Positions 33,862-42,352 of a stretch of 64,000 nucleotides of DNA are shown here, piece after piece. Made by a program: the position numbers and the translations under genes. This stretch comes from RYN-230 sp963834705. GTDB lineage: Bacteria; Actinomycetota; Actinomycetes; Streptosporangiales; Streptosporangiaceae. Under the pieces are notes generated by a model that had not been told where the DNA came from, made no database searches, and was given only the letters and a program-made list of their open reading frames with translations. Location: NCBI GenBank assembly GCA_963834705.1, contig CAWICV010000013.1:186001-250000 (forward strand). Reading direction: 5' to 3'. Positions within the stretch are counted from its first letter, which is position 1, and each line of letters begins with the position of its first letter.

Positions 33862-34584
33862 GTGACGGATCTGGCCGAAGACAGTTACCGGCAGACGGTG
33901 TCGCTGGCGTCCCGGATCCTGGCCGCCTCCGGCGCCAACGATCTGATCTGGGGACACGCCTCGGTACGTGACCCCGGCGGCCGTGGGGTCTGGATAAAGC
34001 AGGCGTCGTGGGGCCTGGAGGAAGTCACCGCCGACCTGGTCCACCTGGTCAGCCCGGACGGCAACGTGCTGGCCAGCGCCGGCCCGCGGCACAGCGAGTA
34101 CCCGATCCACACCGAGGTCATGCTGGCCCGTCCCGATGTCGGCGGCGTGGTGCACGTGCACAGCCGGGCCGCGGTGGCGCTCGGCGCCAGCGGGCAGCCG
34201 CTGCGGCCGGTCAGCCACGAGGCGAACTACTTCGTCCCGCCGCCGGTGCCGCGGTTCACCCAGACCTCGGACCTCATCCTGACCCGCGAGCTGGGCGCCG
34301 CGGTGGCCCGCACGCTGGGCGAGGGCGCCGCGCTGTTCCTGGTCAATCACGGGATCGTCTGCACCGGGCCGGACCTGGAGACCGCGACGGTAGCCGCCAT
34401 CCTGCTGGAGCGCGCCTGCCAGCAGCAGATCCTGACCCAGTCGCTGGGCCCCGGCTACCAGTGGACCCCGGAAGACGAGTCGCTGGCCAAGCGCGAGCAC
34501 ATCTACAGCCCGCGTCAGGTCCGGCAGGCCTGGGACTACCTGGTCCGCGCGCTACCGGGCCCTTTCGGCTCCCGGCCCGGCTAG
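33862..34584 (+). CDS. Class II aldolase/adducin family protein
   Basis: A 240-aa zinc aldolase-type protein. Zinc ligands are in VVHVHSRAAVAL (HxH) and LVNHGIVCTG, with the catalytic Glu in YPIHTEVML. Relatives include fuculose- and ribulose-phosphate aldolases and 3-hydroxy acid decarboxylases; the substrate is unknown. GTG 33862 starts 5 bp after the DUF2237 stop. Its end overlaps the convergent GNAT gene by 4 bp. Confidence 0.88.
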   Translation: MTDLAEDSYRQTVSLASRILAASGANDLIWGHASVRDPGGRGVWIKQASWGLEEVTADLVHLVSPDGNVLASAGPRHSEYPIHTEVMLARPDVGGVVHVHSRAAVALGASGQPLRPVSHEANYFVPPPVPRFTQTSDLILTRELGAAVARTLGEGAALFLVNHGIVCTGPDLETATVAAILLERACQQQILTQSLGPGYQWTPEDESLAKREHIYSPRQVRQAWDYLVRALPGPFGSRPG

Positions 34585-35138
34585 GCCGCGCGGTGGCCGG
34601 CGGCCGCCGGGGCCAGCTGGCGTTCGTGCTGCTGCGGGAGTAGCTGGATCTGGACGGTCACGCTGTCCGCGGACCGGTCGGTGCGCGCGGCCGCCCAGTG
34701 GTTGGTGATCATGGCCAGCACTGCGCGGTTGCTGGGCAGCACGTCCATGCTGACCGCGGTCACACCGCGGGCCTGGGCCCGGCCGATCAGTGCGCGCATC
34801 AGCGCGGCGCCGACGCCCCGGCCCTGCCAGGCGTCGGCCACCACCACGCCGATGTCGGTGATCAGGCCGGCCTCCGGGCTGGCCAGGTCCACGGCCACGG
34901 CGTGGCCGATGATGACGCCACCGCGCACCGCGACCAGCACGTCGGCCTGGCCGGCCGCGCCGCCCAGCCGGCCCAGTATGGCCGGCCCCGGGCTGACCGG
35001 GGCGAAGAATCGCTGCACCCGGGTGCGCAGCGACAGCCCGGCGAAGAACGCGCCGAGCGCGGCCAGGTCGGCGCAGCCGGAGGGCCGGATGGTGGCAGCG
35101 GAGCCGCCGGGAACCTGATCCCCCTGAGTTCGGTTCAC
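34581..35138 (-). CDS. GNAT N-acetyltransferase
   Basis: About 185 aa with one GNAT domain: motif D/A region LITDIGVVVADAWQGRGVGA (acetyl-CoA loop QGRGVGAAL) and a C-terminal motif B (SMDVLPSNRAVLAMITNHW). The acceptor is unknown. GTG 35138 is chosen; the frame is open to a TTG at 35174 that would overlap the regulatory dyad. Divergent from the HxlR gene. Confidence 0.85.
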   Translation of the reverse strand: MNRTQGDQVPGGSAATIRPSGCADLAALGAFFAGLSLRTRVQRFFAPVSPGPAILGRLGGAAGQADVLVAVRGGVIIGHAVAVDLASPEAGLITDIGVVVADAWQGRGVGAALMRALIGRAQARGVTAVSMDVLPSNRAVLAMITNHWAAARTDRSADSVTVQIQLLPQQHERQLAPAAAGHRAA

Positions 35139-35160
35139 AGACCCAGCTTGTCCCCGGATT

Positions 35161-35185
35161 GCTGAGTCTGTCAACTAGACTTAGC
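35161..35185. promoter_or_regulatory. Dyad operator candidate between GNAT and HxlR genes
   Basis: GCTGAGTCT (35161-35169) and AGACTTAGC (35177-35185) are inverted with one mismatch around a 7-bp spacer (GTCAACT). It ends 8 bp before the HxlR start and overlaps the likely promoter. HxlR proteins bind such dyads as dimers, so autoregulation is probable. Confidence 0.55.
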
Positions 35186-35193
35186 ATACGATC

Positions 35194-35670
35194 ATGGGAC
35201 GGCCCTGGATTCTGGACTACGACTCGGCCAACTGCGCGATCGGCGCGACCGTGGCGATCATCGGCGAGCGGTCGACGTTCCTCGTGCTCCGCGAGGCGTT
35301 CAACGGCGTGCGCCGGTTCGATGACATGCGGCGCCGCACCGGCATACCACGGCAGGTGCTCAGCGACCGGCTGGCCCGGCTGGTCCGGGAGGGGCTGCTG
35401 CGCAAGGTGCCCTACCAGGACGCGGGCCAGCGCGCCCGGTGGGAGTACCGGCTGACGGGCAAGGGGCTGGACCTGTACCCGGCGCTGGTCGCGCTGCTGG
35501 AGTGGGGCAACCAGTACGCGGTCGGCCCGGCGGGGCCGCAGGTCGAGCTGCGGCACCGGGACTGCGGCGAGCCGGTGCACCTGCAGCTGGCCTGCGAAGC
35601 GGGACACGTGCTGGACGATGCCCGCGAGGTCACCCCGGTGCCCGGCCCCGGCGCCCGCAAGATCGCCTGA
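35194..35670 (+). CDS. HxlR-family transcriptional regulator
   Basis: A 158-aa winged-helix regulator. The HxlR core is NCAIGATVAIIGERSTFLVL, then REAFNGVRRFDDMRRRTGIP and LSDRLARLVREGLLRKVPYQ, followed by WEYRLTGKG. An extra C-terminal region with HRDCGEPVHLQLACEAGH holds Cys/His pairs that could bind zinc or sense redox state. HxlR proteins often respond to electrophiles. A dyad lies at its promoter. Confidence 0.92.
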   Translation: MGRPWILDYDSANCAIGATVAIIGERSTFLVLREAFNGVRRFDDMRRRTGIPRQVLSDRLARLVREGLLRKVPYQDAGQRARWEYRLTGKGLDLYPALVALLEWGNQYAVGPAGPQVELRHRDCGEPVHLQLACEAGHVLDDAREVTPVPGPGARKIA

Positions 35671-35715
35671 CCGGCGCGCCTTAGTCCGTCAGGGCCAGGC
35701 AGAAGGGGTGGCCGG

Positions 35716-37314
35716 TCAGTCGTAGTGCCGCTGCTGGGGCCACATCTGGGCCCACGGGTGCCGGGGCCCGGTGCACACGTACACGTGCCCGCCCCATTCC
35801 TGGTTGTGGATGCGGTACGGGTTGGAGAACGTGGCCGCCACCCGGACGCTGGTGAAGAACTGCCGCAGGTAAGCACCGTAACCGGTGACGTCCATCGGCC
35901 CGGGCGCGACCGCCACCACGGTGGTGGCGTGCGGCTTGCCCGGCCCCCACCACCAGAGCGTGTTGTGCCCGCTGACCGCGGTGGGCAGGCCGGTGCCCCG
36001 GCCCAGCTCGTTGATGGCCCCGGCCTCGCCGTAGTCAGCGGTGAAGATCACCGCGTTGGCCCGCTGGCTGGGCGGCAGGGATAGCCACACGCCGCGGACG
36101 GTGCTGACCAGCTGCGGCCAGCCGATGGACTCGCCGCTCTGCTGGTTGACCGCGTAGGTCCAGCCGACGTCGCTCGCGGGCAGCACCGGCAGCGTGAGCG
36201 GCAGCCCCGCCACGACGGTGATCCCGATGGCGATCAGCAGGTTGCGGAACCGGCCCGGCCGGGCCGCCAGCCAGCCGTCGATGGCCACCGCCCCCGCGGC
36301 CAGCAGGTAGATGTACGCCCCGGCCAGGTAGTAGATCTTCGAGCCGGAGGTCAGCATGAAGAACACGAACAGCAGCCCGTAGGCCCAGGCCAGCGACTTC
36401 CACAACGGCCGGCCGGAGCGCCACAGCCAGCGCAACCCGATCAGCCACACCGGGACCAGGGCGATCGCCGACATGATGAGCTGGCCGATGATCCAGCTCG
36501 GGATGTTGCCGAGGCCGCCATTCTCCTGGTTGAGCTGCTGGGTCATGGCGATCGTGGCCCACCCGTGCGTCGCCTGCCACCAGATGTCCGGGATGGTGAA
36601 CAGCGCCGCGATCAGGAAGCCGGCCGCGAACCAGCGGTTCAGCACCAGCCGGCGGCCGCCGCTGAGCAATGCGCCGATGAACACCGCGAGGCCGAAGAAG
36701 CCCACGCTGTGCTTGTTGGCCAGCCCGAGGCCGAGGACCACGCCGCCCAGCAGCCACCAGCGGGTGTCGCTGGTCCGCCCGATGCGGGCCACCACGAAGG
36801 CCAGGCCGGCCCAGGCCAGCACGTCGAACGCGGTCGGCCCGAACTGGTGGTCGATGGCCAGCAGGGCCGGCATGGTGGCGGCGATCCCGGCCAGCAGCTG
36901 CGCCCGCCGGCCGCCGCCGAACTCCCGCGCGGTCAGCCCGGCCACCACCACGGTCGCCCACGCCGCCAGCGCGGGCCAGACCCGCAGCCCGGGCAGCGAC
37001 ACGGCGAACAGCTTCAGCGACACCCAGCCCAGCAGTGGCGTCAGCACCGGCTGGTCCACGTAGCTGGCCTGCAGGTGCCGGGCAGAGTCCAGGAAGTACA
37101 GTTCGTCGCGGTGAAAGCCGTACCTGGTGCACAGGGCCATCTCGACGGCGAAGGCGGCGCCGCCCAGGGCGATTACCCACCGGTTGACTGGCGTGGTCGC
37201 GATGACCGGCGGGGCCGCCGCCGTATCGGCCGCCGGTTCGGCGGCCACCACATCGGCCGCCGGCGGGCTGGCCACGTCCCGCCGGAACCCCGGAATCCGC
37301 ATCGGGCCCGCCAT
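35716..37314 (-). CDS. GT39-type membrane glycosyltransferase
   Basis: A 532-aa polytopic protein with about 11 helices. The first loop carries the GT39/ArnT-like RYGFHRDELYFLDSARHL with an acidic DE pair, then SYVDQPVLTPLLGW. It should transfer sugar from a polyprenyl-phosphate donor on the outer face of the membrane. The C-terminal ~100 residues are soluble and external. ATG 37314 has AAGGGGGC upstream. The acceptor is unknown. Confidence 0.9.
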   Translation of the reverse strand: MAGPMRIPGFRRDVASPPAADVVAAEPAADTAAAPPVIATTPVNRWVIALGGAAFAVEMALCTRYGFHRDELYFLDSARHLQASYVDQPVLTPLLGWVSLKLFAVSLPGLRVWPALAAWATVVVAGLTAREFGGGRRAQLLAGIAATMPALLAIDHQFGPTAFDVLAWAGLAFVVARIGRTSDTRWWLLGGVVLGLGLANKHSVGFFGLAVFIGALLSGGRRLVLNRWFAAGFLIAALFTIPDIWWQATHGWATIAMTQQLNQENGGLGNIPSWIIGQLIMSAIALVPVWLIGLRWLWRSGRPLWKSLAWAYGLLFVFFMLTSGSKIYYLAGAYIYLLAAGAVAIDGWLAARPGRFRNLLIAIGITVVAGLPLTLPVLPASDVGWTYAVNQQSGESIGWPQLVSTVRGVWLSLPPSQRANAVIFTADYGEAGAINELGRGTGLPTAVSGHNTLWWWGPGKPHATTVVAVAPGPMDVTGYGAYLRQFFTSVRVAATFSNPYRIHNQEWGGHVYVCTGPRHPWAQMWPQQRHYD

Positions 37315-37385
37315 AATGCCCCCTTGGCTGGGTCTAGTGGCTCAACTATGGCGGTTACCCGGCTGTTCGGGGAATCGAGGTCCAT

Positions 37386-37718
37386 TCAGGCGGCGTGCGG
37401 GTGGCAGCACGCTGCCCCGGCGGGCGCGGCCGTCGCGGCGGTCCTGGCGGTCCCGGCCGTCGCGGCCGGCTCGGGCTGGCCTGGCCCGGCGAAGGCGCCG
37501 CCGGCGAGCCGCAGCGCCCAGCGCATCCGCGCCGCGGCCAGTTCCGGGTGCTCGCCGAACTCCTGCGCGACCAGGCCGATGCAGCCCCGTCCGCCGAACT
37601 GGTGCACGGCGGCCGCCACGGCCTGCCGGACCTGGCCGGTGCTGGGCCGGTCGGATCGCTGCAGCGACGACACGAACAAAGCGTCGGCCCGCACTGCACT
37701 GATGCTGAGGTGATTCAT
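37386..37718 (-). CDS. Conserved actinobacterial small protein
   Basis: A 110-aa protein beginning MNHLSISAVRADALFVSSLQ, then RSDRPSTGQVRQAVAAAVHQ, CIGLVAQEFGEHPELAAARM. Similar short proteins are frequent in streptomycetes and relatives, with no known role. The Ala/Pro-rich tail beyond ~85 may be recent. ATG 37718 has GAGGAGG 8 nt upstream. Confidence 0.75.
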   Translation of the reverse strand: MNHLSISAVRADALFVSSLQRSDRPSTGQVRQAVAAAVHQFGGRGCIGLVAQEFGEHPELAAARMRWALRLAGGAFAGPGQPEPAATAGTARTAATAAPAGAACCHPHAA

Positions 37719-37805
37719 CGTGGGCCTCCTCAACTTCTCCGTCTGACTACATCACGGGTGTACGACACTTTCGGTTCGCCCGGTTCAGGGCGGCTTGCTT
37801 ACCCA

Positions 37806-37920
37806 CTAAGGCGCGTTATGTGGGTTGATATCCCGGCCTCGCCTTGACCATGAGGTGGCCTGTGCGAGAGACGAGAGGTTGTCGAAGTCCCTTGTATCGC
37901 AGAGGCCATCCCCATGCTGC
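37806..37920 (+). mobile_element. IS982-type 5'-end remnant (left arm of 115-bp inverted repeat)
   Basis: These 115 bp match the reverse complement of 42184-42298 at 110 positions. They comprise the upstream region of the IS transposase and its first seven bases (ATGCTGC), after which similarity ends abruptly. No transposase body is present, so this is a truncated IS end. The match is direct; the history is inferred. Confidence 0.8.
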
Positions 37921-37933
37921 GCCGGGTCGACAG

Positions 37934-37967
37934 CGCCGATCCGCACGGGATCCCGTGCGGATCGGCG
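37934..37967 (-). terminator. 34-bp perfect palindrome after the MFS gene
   Basis: Positions 37934-37950 and 37951-37967 are exact reverse complements with no spacer. It begins 11 nt past the MFS stop and probably terminates the cassette transcript. It also separates the cassette from the IS remnant. Confidence 0.75.
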
Positions 37968-37977
37968 AGTGTGCGGG

Positions 37978-39414
37978 CTACTGCGATGTCGTGGCCGGGT
38001 GCCGGACGGCGAGTCCGGCGAGCGCGCCGAGAGCGGCGAGCGCGGCCAGGGCCAGCAGCGCGGGCCGCAGTCCGTGGACGAAGTCGCCGGGGCTGAGGTA
38101 GCTGCCGGCGCCGGCGAAGACCGCGGCGGCGGTGGCGACGCCGAACACGCCGCCGATGTTCTGCAGCGTGGAGCCGACGCCGCTGGCCAGGCCGACCTGC
38201 TGCGGGCCGACGGCGCGCAAGGAGGCGGAGACCGTGGTCGGCACGGCCAGTCCGACGCCCACTCCGGCGAGCAGTAGCGGGGCCGCCACGGTGAGGTAGC
38301 CGCTGGTGGCGGTGACGGTCAGGCCGAGCAGGGTGAAGCCGGCTGCGTCTAGGGCAAACCCGGCCATGATCGGCCCGCGCTCGCCGAAGCGGTCGGCGAT
38401 TTTGCCGGCGATCGGCGCGATCAGCATCATCGGGCCGGTGAACGGCAGCAGGCCCAGGCCGGTCCGCAGCGGGCTGAAGCCGTGGGCCAGTTGCAGGTAC
38501 TGCGGCACCATGAACGCTGACCCGAGGATCGTGGCGAACAGCAGGAACCGGGTGCTCGCTGCGGCGCGCAGCATCGGGTTGGCTAGCAGGCGGGGCGGCA
38601 CCATCGGGTGCGCCGAGCGGCGTTCGGCGAGCACGAAGGCGGCCGCCAGGGCGGCGCCGATCCCGAACAGGCTCAGCACTTCGGCGCTGTGCCAGCCGGC
38701 TTGCGGGCCGCGCAGCAGCGCATCGGTGATCGCGAAGACGGCTCCGATGGCCAGCAGCAGGCCGGCCGGGTCGAGCCGGCGGGACGGGCCGCGGCTTTCG
38801 GCGAGCAGCCGGCGGCCGAGGGTGACCAGGATGATCCCGATCGGGACGTTCACCCAGAACACCCATGGCCAGGCGATGCCCTGCACGATCGCGCCGCCGA
38901 TCACCGGTCCGAAGCCGACGGCGACGCCGGTGATCGCGCCCCAGGCGCCGACCACCGCGCCGCGGCGCTGCGGCGGGAACGCCTCGGTGATCAAGACCAG
39001 GCTCAGCGGGGTGGCGATCCCGCCGCCGGCGCCCTGCACCGCGCGAGCGGCGATCAGGGCGGTCGCGCCGGGGGCGAGCGCGCACGCCGCCGAGGCGAGG
39101 GTGAACACCGCGAAGCCGGCCAGGAACACCCGGCGGCGGCCGAACTTGTCGCCCAGCGCGGTGCCGGTCATGATCAGCGCGGCGAAGGCCAGGCTGTAGG
39201 CGGACACCGTCCAGCCCAGCGCCGACGCGCTGGCGTGCAGCGTGGCGTGAATGGTGGGCAGCGCCGTGGCCACCACGGTGGCGTCCAGGCCGATCATGAA
39301 GCCGGCCAGCGAGCCGACGATCAGCGTCACCCGCGGGCGGCGGGGCGAGCCGGTCTGCGATTGTGGCGTGCCGGCCCTCGCCGCCGGCGGCGGGTCGGTG
39401 GTCAGGGCAGTCAT
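37978..39414 (-). CDS. EmrB/QacA-type (DHA2) MFS exporter
   Basis: A 478-aa, 14-helix drug:H+ antiporter. Motif A is GTALGDKFGRRRVFLAG, helix 1 has GFMIGLDATVVATALPTI, and motif C is GPVIGGAIVQGIAWPWVFWV. Members export drugs or metabolites. It follows the sigma gene by 84 bp with its own GAGGAGG site and is the last gene of the YCII, ECF42, MFS run, so the sigma factor probably governs it. Confidence 0.92.
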   Translation of the reverse strand: MTALTTDPPPAARAGTPQSQTGSPRRPRVTLIVGSLAGFMIGLDATVVATALPTIHATLHASASALGWTVSAYSLAFAALIMTGTALGDKFGRRRVFLAGFAVFTLASAACALAPGATALIAARAVQGAGGGIATPLSLVLITEAFPPQRRGAVVGAWGAITGVAVGFGPVIGGAIVQGIAWPWVFWVNVPIGIILVTLGRRLLAESRGPSRRLDPAGLLLAIGAVFAITDALLRGPQAGWHSAEVLSLFGIGAALAAAFVLAERRSAHPMVPPRLLANPMLRAAASTRFLLFATILGSAFMVPQYLQLAHGFSPLRTGLGLLPFTGPMMLIAPIAGKIADRFGERGPIMAGFALDAAGFTLLGLTVTATSGYLTVAAPLLLAGVGVGLAVPTTVSASLRAVGPQQVGLASGVGSTLQNIGGVFGVATAAAVFAGAGSYLSPGDFVHGLRPALLALAALAALGALAGLAVRHPATTSQ

Positions 39415-39498
39415 CTCGTCCTCCTCGATGCCTCATTTCCTGTTCCACATCGAGGACGAAGACGCGCGGCGGGACAGGACACCGGCGACGCCGAATCG

Positions 39499-40755
39499 TC
39501 AGCGCGGCGGCATCTCGGCGAGGCGGCGGGCCAGGAGCCTGCGTTCGGGGGCGGTCGGCGCCAGCTCCACCGCCTCCCGCAATGCGTCGCGTGCCGGCCC
39601 GGTTTCGCCCAGGCGGCGCAGCTCCTCGGCCCGCGCGGCGTGCCACAGGTGCGAGCGCGTCATCCCGGCGATGGCGTCCACCGCCGCCAGCCCGGCGGCG
39701 GGTCCGTCGCGTTCTCCGACCGCCACGGCCCGGTTCAACGCCACGGCCGGGTTCGCGGACAGGCTCAGCAGCAGGTCGTAGAGCCCCACGACGCGGTCCC
39801 AGTCGGTGTCCTGATAGCTGGGCGCGGTGCTGTGACAAGCTGACAGGTGCGCCTGCAACTGGTACGGGCCGGCCACGCCCGCAGATCGCCGCACCGCCTC
39901 GGCCAGCAGGCGCGACGCCTCGCCGATCGCCGCGTGATCCCACCGCGACCGGTCCTGGCCGGCCAGCGGAACCGGGTCCCCGGCCGCATCGGTGCGCGCG
40001 GGCCGCCGCGCGGCGGTGAACAGCAGCAGCGCCAGCAGCGACAGCACCTCCGGCTCGCCGGGCATCAGCTCGTTCAGCAGCCGGGCCAGCCGCACCGCCT
40101 CGGCCTCCAGATCGACCCGCGCGACCTGCTCGCCCGCGCTCGGCGCATGCGCTTCCGTCGCGATCAGGTGCACCACCGCGAGCACCGCGGCCAGCCGGCC
40201 GGGCAGCTCGGCATCCGGCGGCACCCGGTACGGGATCCGCGCCTGGGCGATCTTCTGCCTGGCGCGGGTCAGCCGCTTGGCCATCGTCGCCTCCGGCACC
40301 AAGAACCCGCGCGCGATCGCCGCCACATCCAGTCCCGCCAGCGTCCGCAGCGCCAGCGCCACCTGCGCCTCGCGCGCCAGCGCCGGGTGACAGCAGGTGA
40401 AGATCAGCCGCAGCTGGTCATCACGGACCACGGTGTCGGGCTCGACCATATCCAGTACCTCCGGCGCCAGATCGGGCGCCACCGGCGCAGCGCCCCCGGC
40501 GGCCGCCAGTTCCTTGCCCGGCCGGGCCGCCTCGCGCCGCAGCCCGTCATACGCCTTGTGCCGGGCCGTGACGGTCAGCCACGCCCGCGGGTCGCCGGGA
40601 ATCCCATCGCGTGGCCAGGTCTGCAGCGCGGCCACCGCGGCGTCCTGCACCGCGTCCTCGGCCAGCTGCAGGCTGCCCAGCGTGCGGACCAGCGTGGCCA
40701 GCACCCGGGCGCCCTCAACGCGGACCGTCTCGGCCAGCTGCTCGGCCGGCGTCAC
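39499..40755 (-). CDS. ECF42-type sigma factor with C-terminal TPR-like extension
   Basis: A 418-aa ECF sigma factor. Sigma2 spans ~1-75 (LAEDAVQDAAVAALQTWPRD, RAWLTVTARHKAYD) and sigma4 ~110-165 (RLIFTCCHPALAREAQVALA, PEATMAKRLTRARQKI). The ~240-residue C-terminal extension has helical repeats (ALNRAVAVGERDGPAAGLAA), typical of group ECF42, which is genetically linked to DGPF/YCII proteins. GTG 40755 lies 2 nt after the YCII stop. No anti-sigma gene is nearby, so the extension may do the sensing. Confidence 0.9.
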   Translation of the reverse strand: MTPAEQLAETVRVEGARVLATLVRTLGSLQLAEDAVQDAAVAALQTWPRDGIPGDPRAWLTVTARHKAYDGLRREAARPGKELAAAGGAAPVAPDLAPEVLDMVEPDTVVRDDQLRLIFTCCHPALAREAQVALALRTLAGLDVAAIARGFLVPEATMAKRLTRARQKIAQARIPYRVPPDAELPGRLAAVLAVVHLIATEAHAPSAGEQVARVDLEAEAVRLARLLNELMPGEPEVLSLLALLLFTAARRPARTDAAGDPVPLAGQDRSRWDHAAIGEASRLLAEAVRRSAGVAGPYQLQAHLSACHSTAPSYQDTDWDRVVGLYDLLLSLSANPAVALNRAVAVGERDGPAAGLAAVDAIAGMTRSHLWHAARAEELRRLGETGPARDALREAVELAPTAPERRLLARRLAEMPPR

Positions 40756-40757
40756 TG

Positions 40758-41111
40758 TCAAAACGGCCTGCTGCCGATCGGCAGCACCGGGCGCACCTCG
40801 ACCTTGCCGTGCCAAGCGGTCGGGATCCGTGCCGCCCAGCCGATCGCCTCGTCCAGGTCGGCCGCCTCGAGCAGGTACAGGCCGATGAGGATCTCCTTCG
40901 CCTCTGCGTACGGGCCGTCGGTGATCATGACGTCACCACCGGGACCACCGGCGACGGTAATCGTGGTCGCCGAACCGGCCGGATACAACGCCGCCGCACC
41001 CCGGATCACCGCCGAGGCCGCCGCCCCGAAACCGCGATGCTCCTCACGGACCTCCGGCGTCATCCAGTCGCTGCCCTCCGGCATATACAGCAGGGCCGCA
41101 TATACAGCCAT
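40758..41111 (-). CDS. YCII/DGPF-family protein
   Basis: A 117-aa protein of the YCII-related DGPF family: MAVYAALLYMPEGSDWMTPE, the signature as ITDGPYAEAKE, then LIGLYLLEAADLDEAIGWAA and a C-terminal VEVRPV. The signature Phe is Tyr here. DGPF genes are the usual targets of ECF42 factors. ATG 41111 has AAAGGGGAA upstream. The IS982 transposase frame ends just 3 bp ahead of this start. Confidence 0.88.
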   Translation of the reverse strand: MAVYAALLYMPEGSDWMTPEVREEHRGFGAAASAVIRGAAALYPAGSATTITVAGGPGGDVMITDGPYAEAKEILIGLYLLEAADLDEAIGWAARIPTAWHGKVEVRPVLPIGSRPF

Positions 41112-41113
41112 GA

Positions 41114-42190
41114 CTATTCCCCTTTCGCATGAGGGCGTCCCATGTTCACCGTTAGGACGAATACCAGACCCCTCACAGGACCGGCTGCCCATTCAACCTG
41201 CGTGACATACATGGGCGCGCAGCGTCGCGGTAAAACCCGTACAGGCTCAGCCCTGCCGCCCCCGCCGCCGCGGTGGCTGCGATCCCAGTTTGGAACCGGC
41301 ACCCTCCCGGGGCCACCGCCCCAGATCGTGGCGAAGCACAGGCGCATGAGGGTATGGGCAGCGATGGTCGCGGCGACCCGGGTGAGCAGGCCCCAGAAGG
41401 TGTGAGCGCCGTGCCGCGCCAGCTCCATCTGGCCGGTGATCTCCTTGAAGGTGGTCTCGACCCGGTTGCGCCACTCGGCGATGATCTTCTGCAGGATCGG
41501 GGGCATGCTGGCGCGCTGGTGCTTGCCGGGCGGGATGAGCACGGCGGTGCCGCGGCCGGCCAGGGCCTCGGCGAAGTCCGTGCCGTTGAAGCCCTTATCG
41601 GCAAGGAGGTCGCGGGGCGCCGGCCCGGCCTGGAGCAGGTCTTCGGCGACCTCGCGCTCATTCACCGCGGCCGGGACGATGCTCCAGGCGCGGACGATCC
41701 GCGAGCCGAGGTCGGTCTTGATGGCCAGCCGGAACCCGTAGAACCATTCGGCGTGCGCGGCGTCGCGGCCGAACCGGGCGGCCAGGTCGTTGCCCGGCCC
41801 GGTCCAGCCGTCCGCGCCGCGGACCCGGGAGGGGTGCTTGACCGGCAGCGCGGTCGTGTCGACTTGCTGGCAGTCATCCTCGGGGACCAGCCCGGCCAGG
41901 TGGGCGCGGAACTGCTCAAACGTGCCCCACAGCCAGCGGATCCGCCGGTTGGCCTCGCTTTGGTGCGGCAGCCGCGGGAACAGGTGCGCCCAGTCCCGGG
42001 CCACCTCGGCCAAGAACCCGGCCTCGCTGCGCCGGCCCAGCAGGTGCCGCACCAGCGCGATGGCCAGCAGCTCGGCATCGCTGCAGGCCGGTTCCGGGCC
42101 CGGCCGGGCCGGGATGGCGATGGCCCCGGCCATGATCAAGTCGTGGATCAGCACGTAGACGTAGACGAACAGGTCTTCGGTTGGCAGCAT
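41114..42190 (-). CDS. IS982-family transposase
   Basis: A 358-aa DDE transposase. The first Asp is in QQVDTTALPVKHPSR, the second in LADKGFNGTDF, and the Glu in RNRVETTFKEITGQ, followed by HTFWGLLTRVAATIAAHTLM. The N-terminus (LPTEDLFVYVYVLIHDLI) fits IS982. Family members end near RLCFA; the extra ~70 residues here are Gly/Arg-rich and read to 3 bp before the YCII start. The frame may therefore run through the IS end into flanking DNA. Confidence 0.85.
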   Translation of the reverse strand: MLPTEDLFVYVYVLIHDLIMAGAIAIPARPGPEPACSDAELLAIALVRHLLGRRSEAGFLAEVARDWAHLFPRLPHQSEANRRIRWLWGTFEQFRAHLAGLVPEDDCQQVDTTALPVKHPSRVRGADGWTGPGNDLAARFGRDAAHAEWFYGFRLAIKTDLGSRIVRAWSIVPAAVNEREVAEDLLQAGPAPRDLLADKGFNGTDFAEALAGRGTAVLIPPGKHQRASMPPILQKIIAEWRNRVETTFKEITGQMELARHGAHTFWGLLTRVAATIAAHTLMRLCFATIWGGGPGRVPVPNWDRSHRGGGGGRAEPVRVLPRRCAPMYVTQVEWAAGPVRGLVFVLTVNMGRPHAKGE

Positions 42191-42196
42191 GGGGAT

Positions 42197-42247
42197 GGCC
42201 TCTGCGACACAAGGGACTTCGACAACCTCTTGTCTCTCGCAGAGGCC
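42197..42247 (-). promoter_or_regulatory. Hairpin ahead of the transposase start
   Basis: Arms 42197-42207 and 42237-42247 are an exact 11-bp inverted repeat, with an inner ACAAG/CTTGT stem. It ends 6 nt before the transposase ATG, so in a read-in transcript it would cover the ribosome site. In the remnant copy one arm has a G for C change that breaks a pair. Confidence 0.55.
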
Positions 42248-42352
42248 ACCTCACGGTCAAGGCGAGGCCGGGATATCAACCCACATAACGCGCCTAAGGG
42301 GCCGCAGCTCACCGGTTGAGACGCCGCCGCGGCAGAAAATTAACCGGCCGGG

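Larger units (their letters stand above)
41114..42298 (-). mobile_element. IS982-type insertion sequence
   Basis: It includes the transposase gene and its ~110-bp upstream region. The upstream end is set by homology with the remnant at 37806-37920. The other end is not resolved: I found no clear terminal inverted repeat partner between 41116 and 41330, so the left coordinate is approximate. The element sits directly upstream of the YCII/sigma operon. Confidence 0.65.

Noticed and set aside
41116..41330. Terminal inverted repeat marking the downstream end of the IS982 element
   Set aside because: I found no convincing match to the upstream end, so the IS boundary is left approximate.
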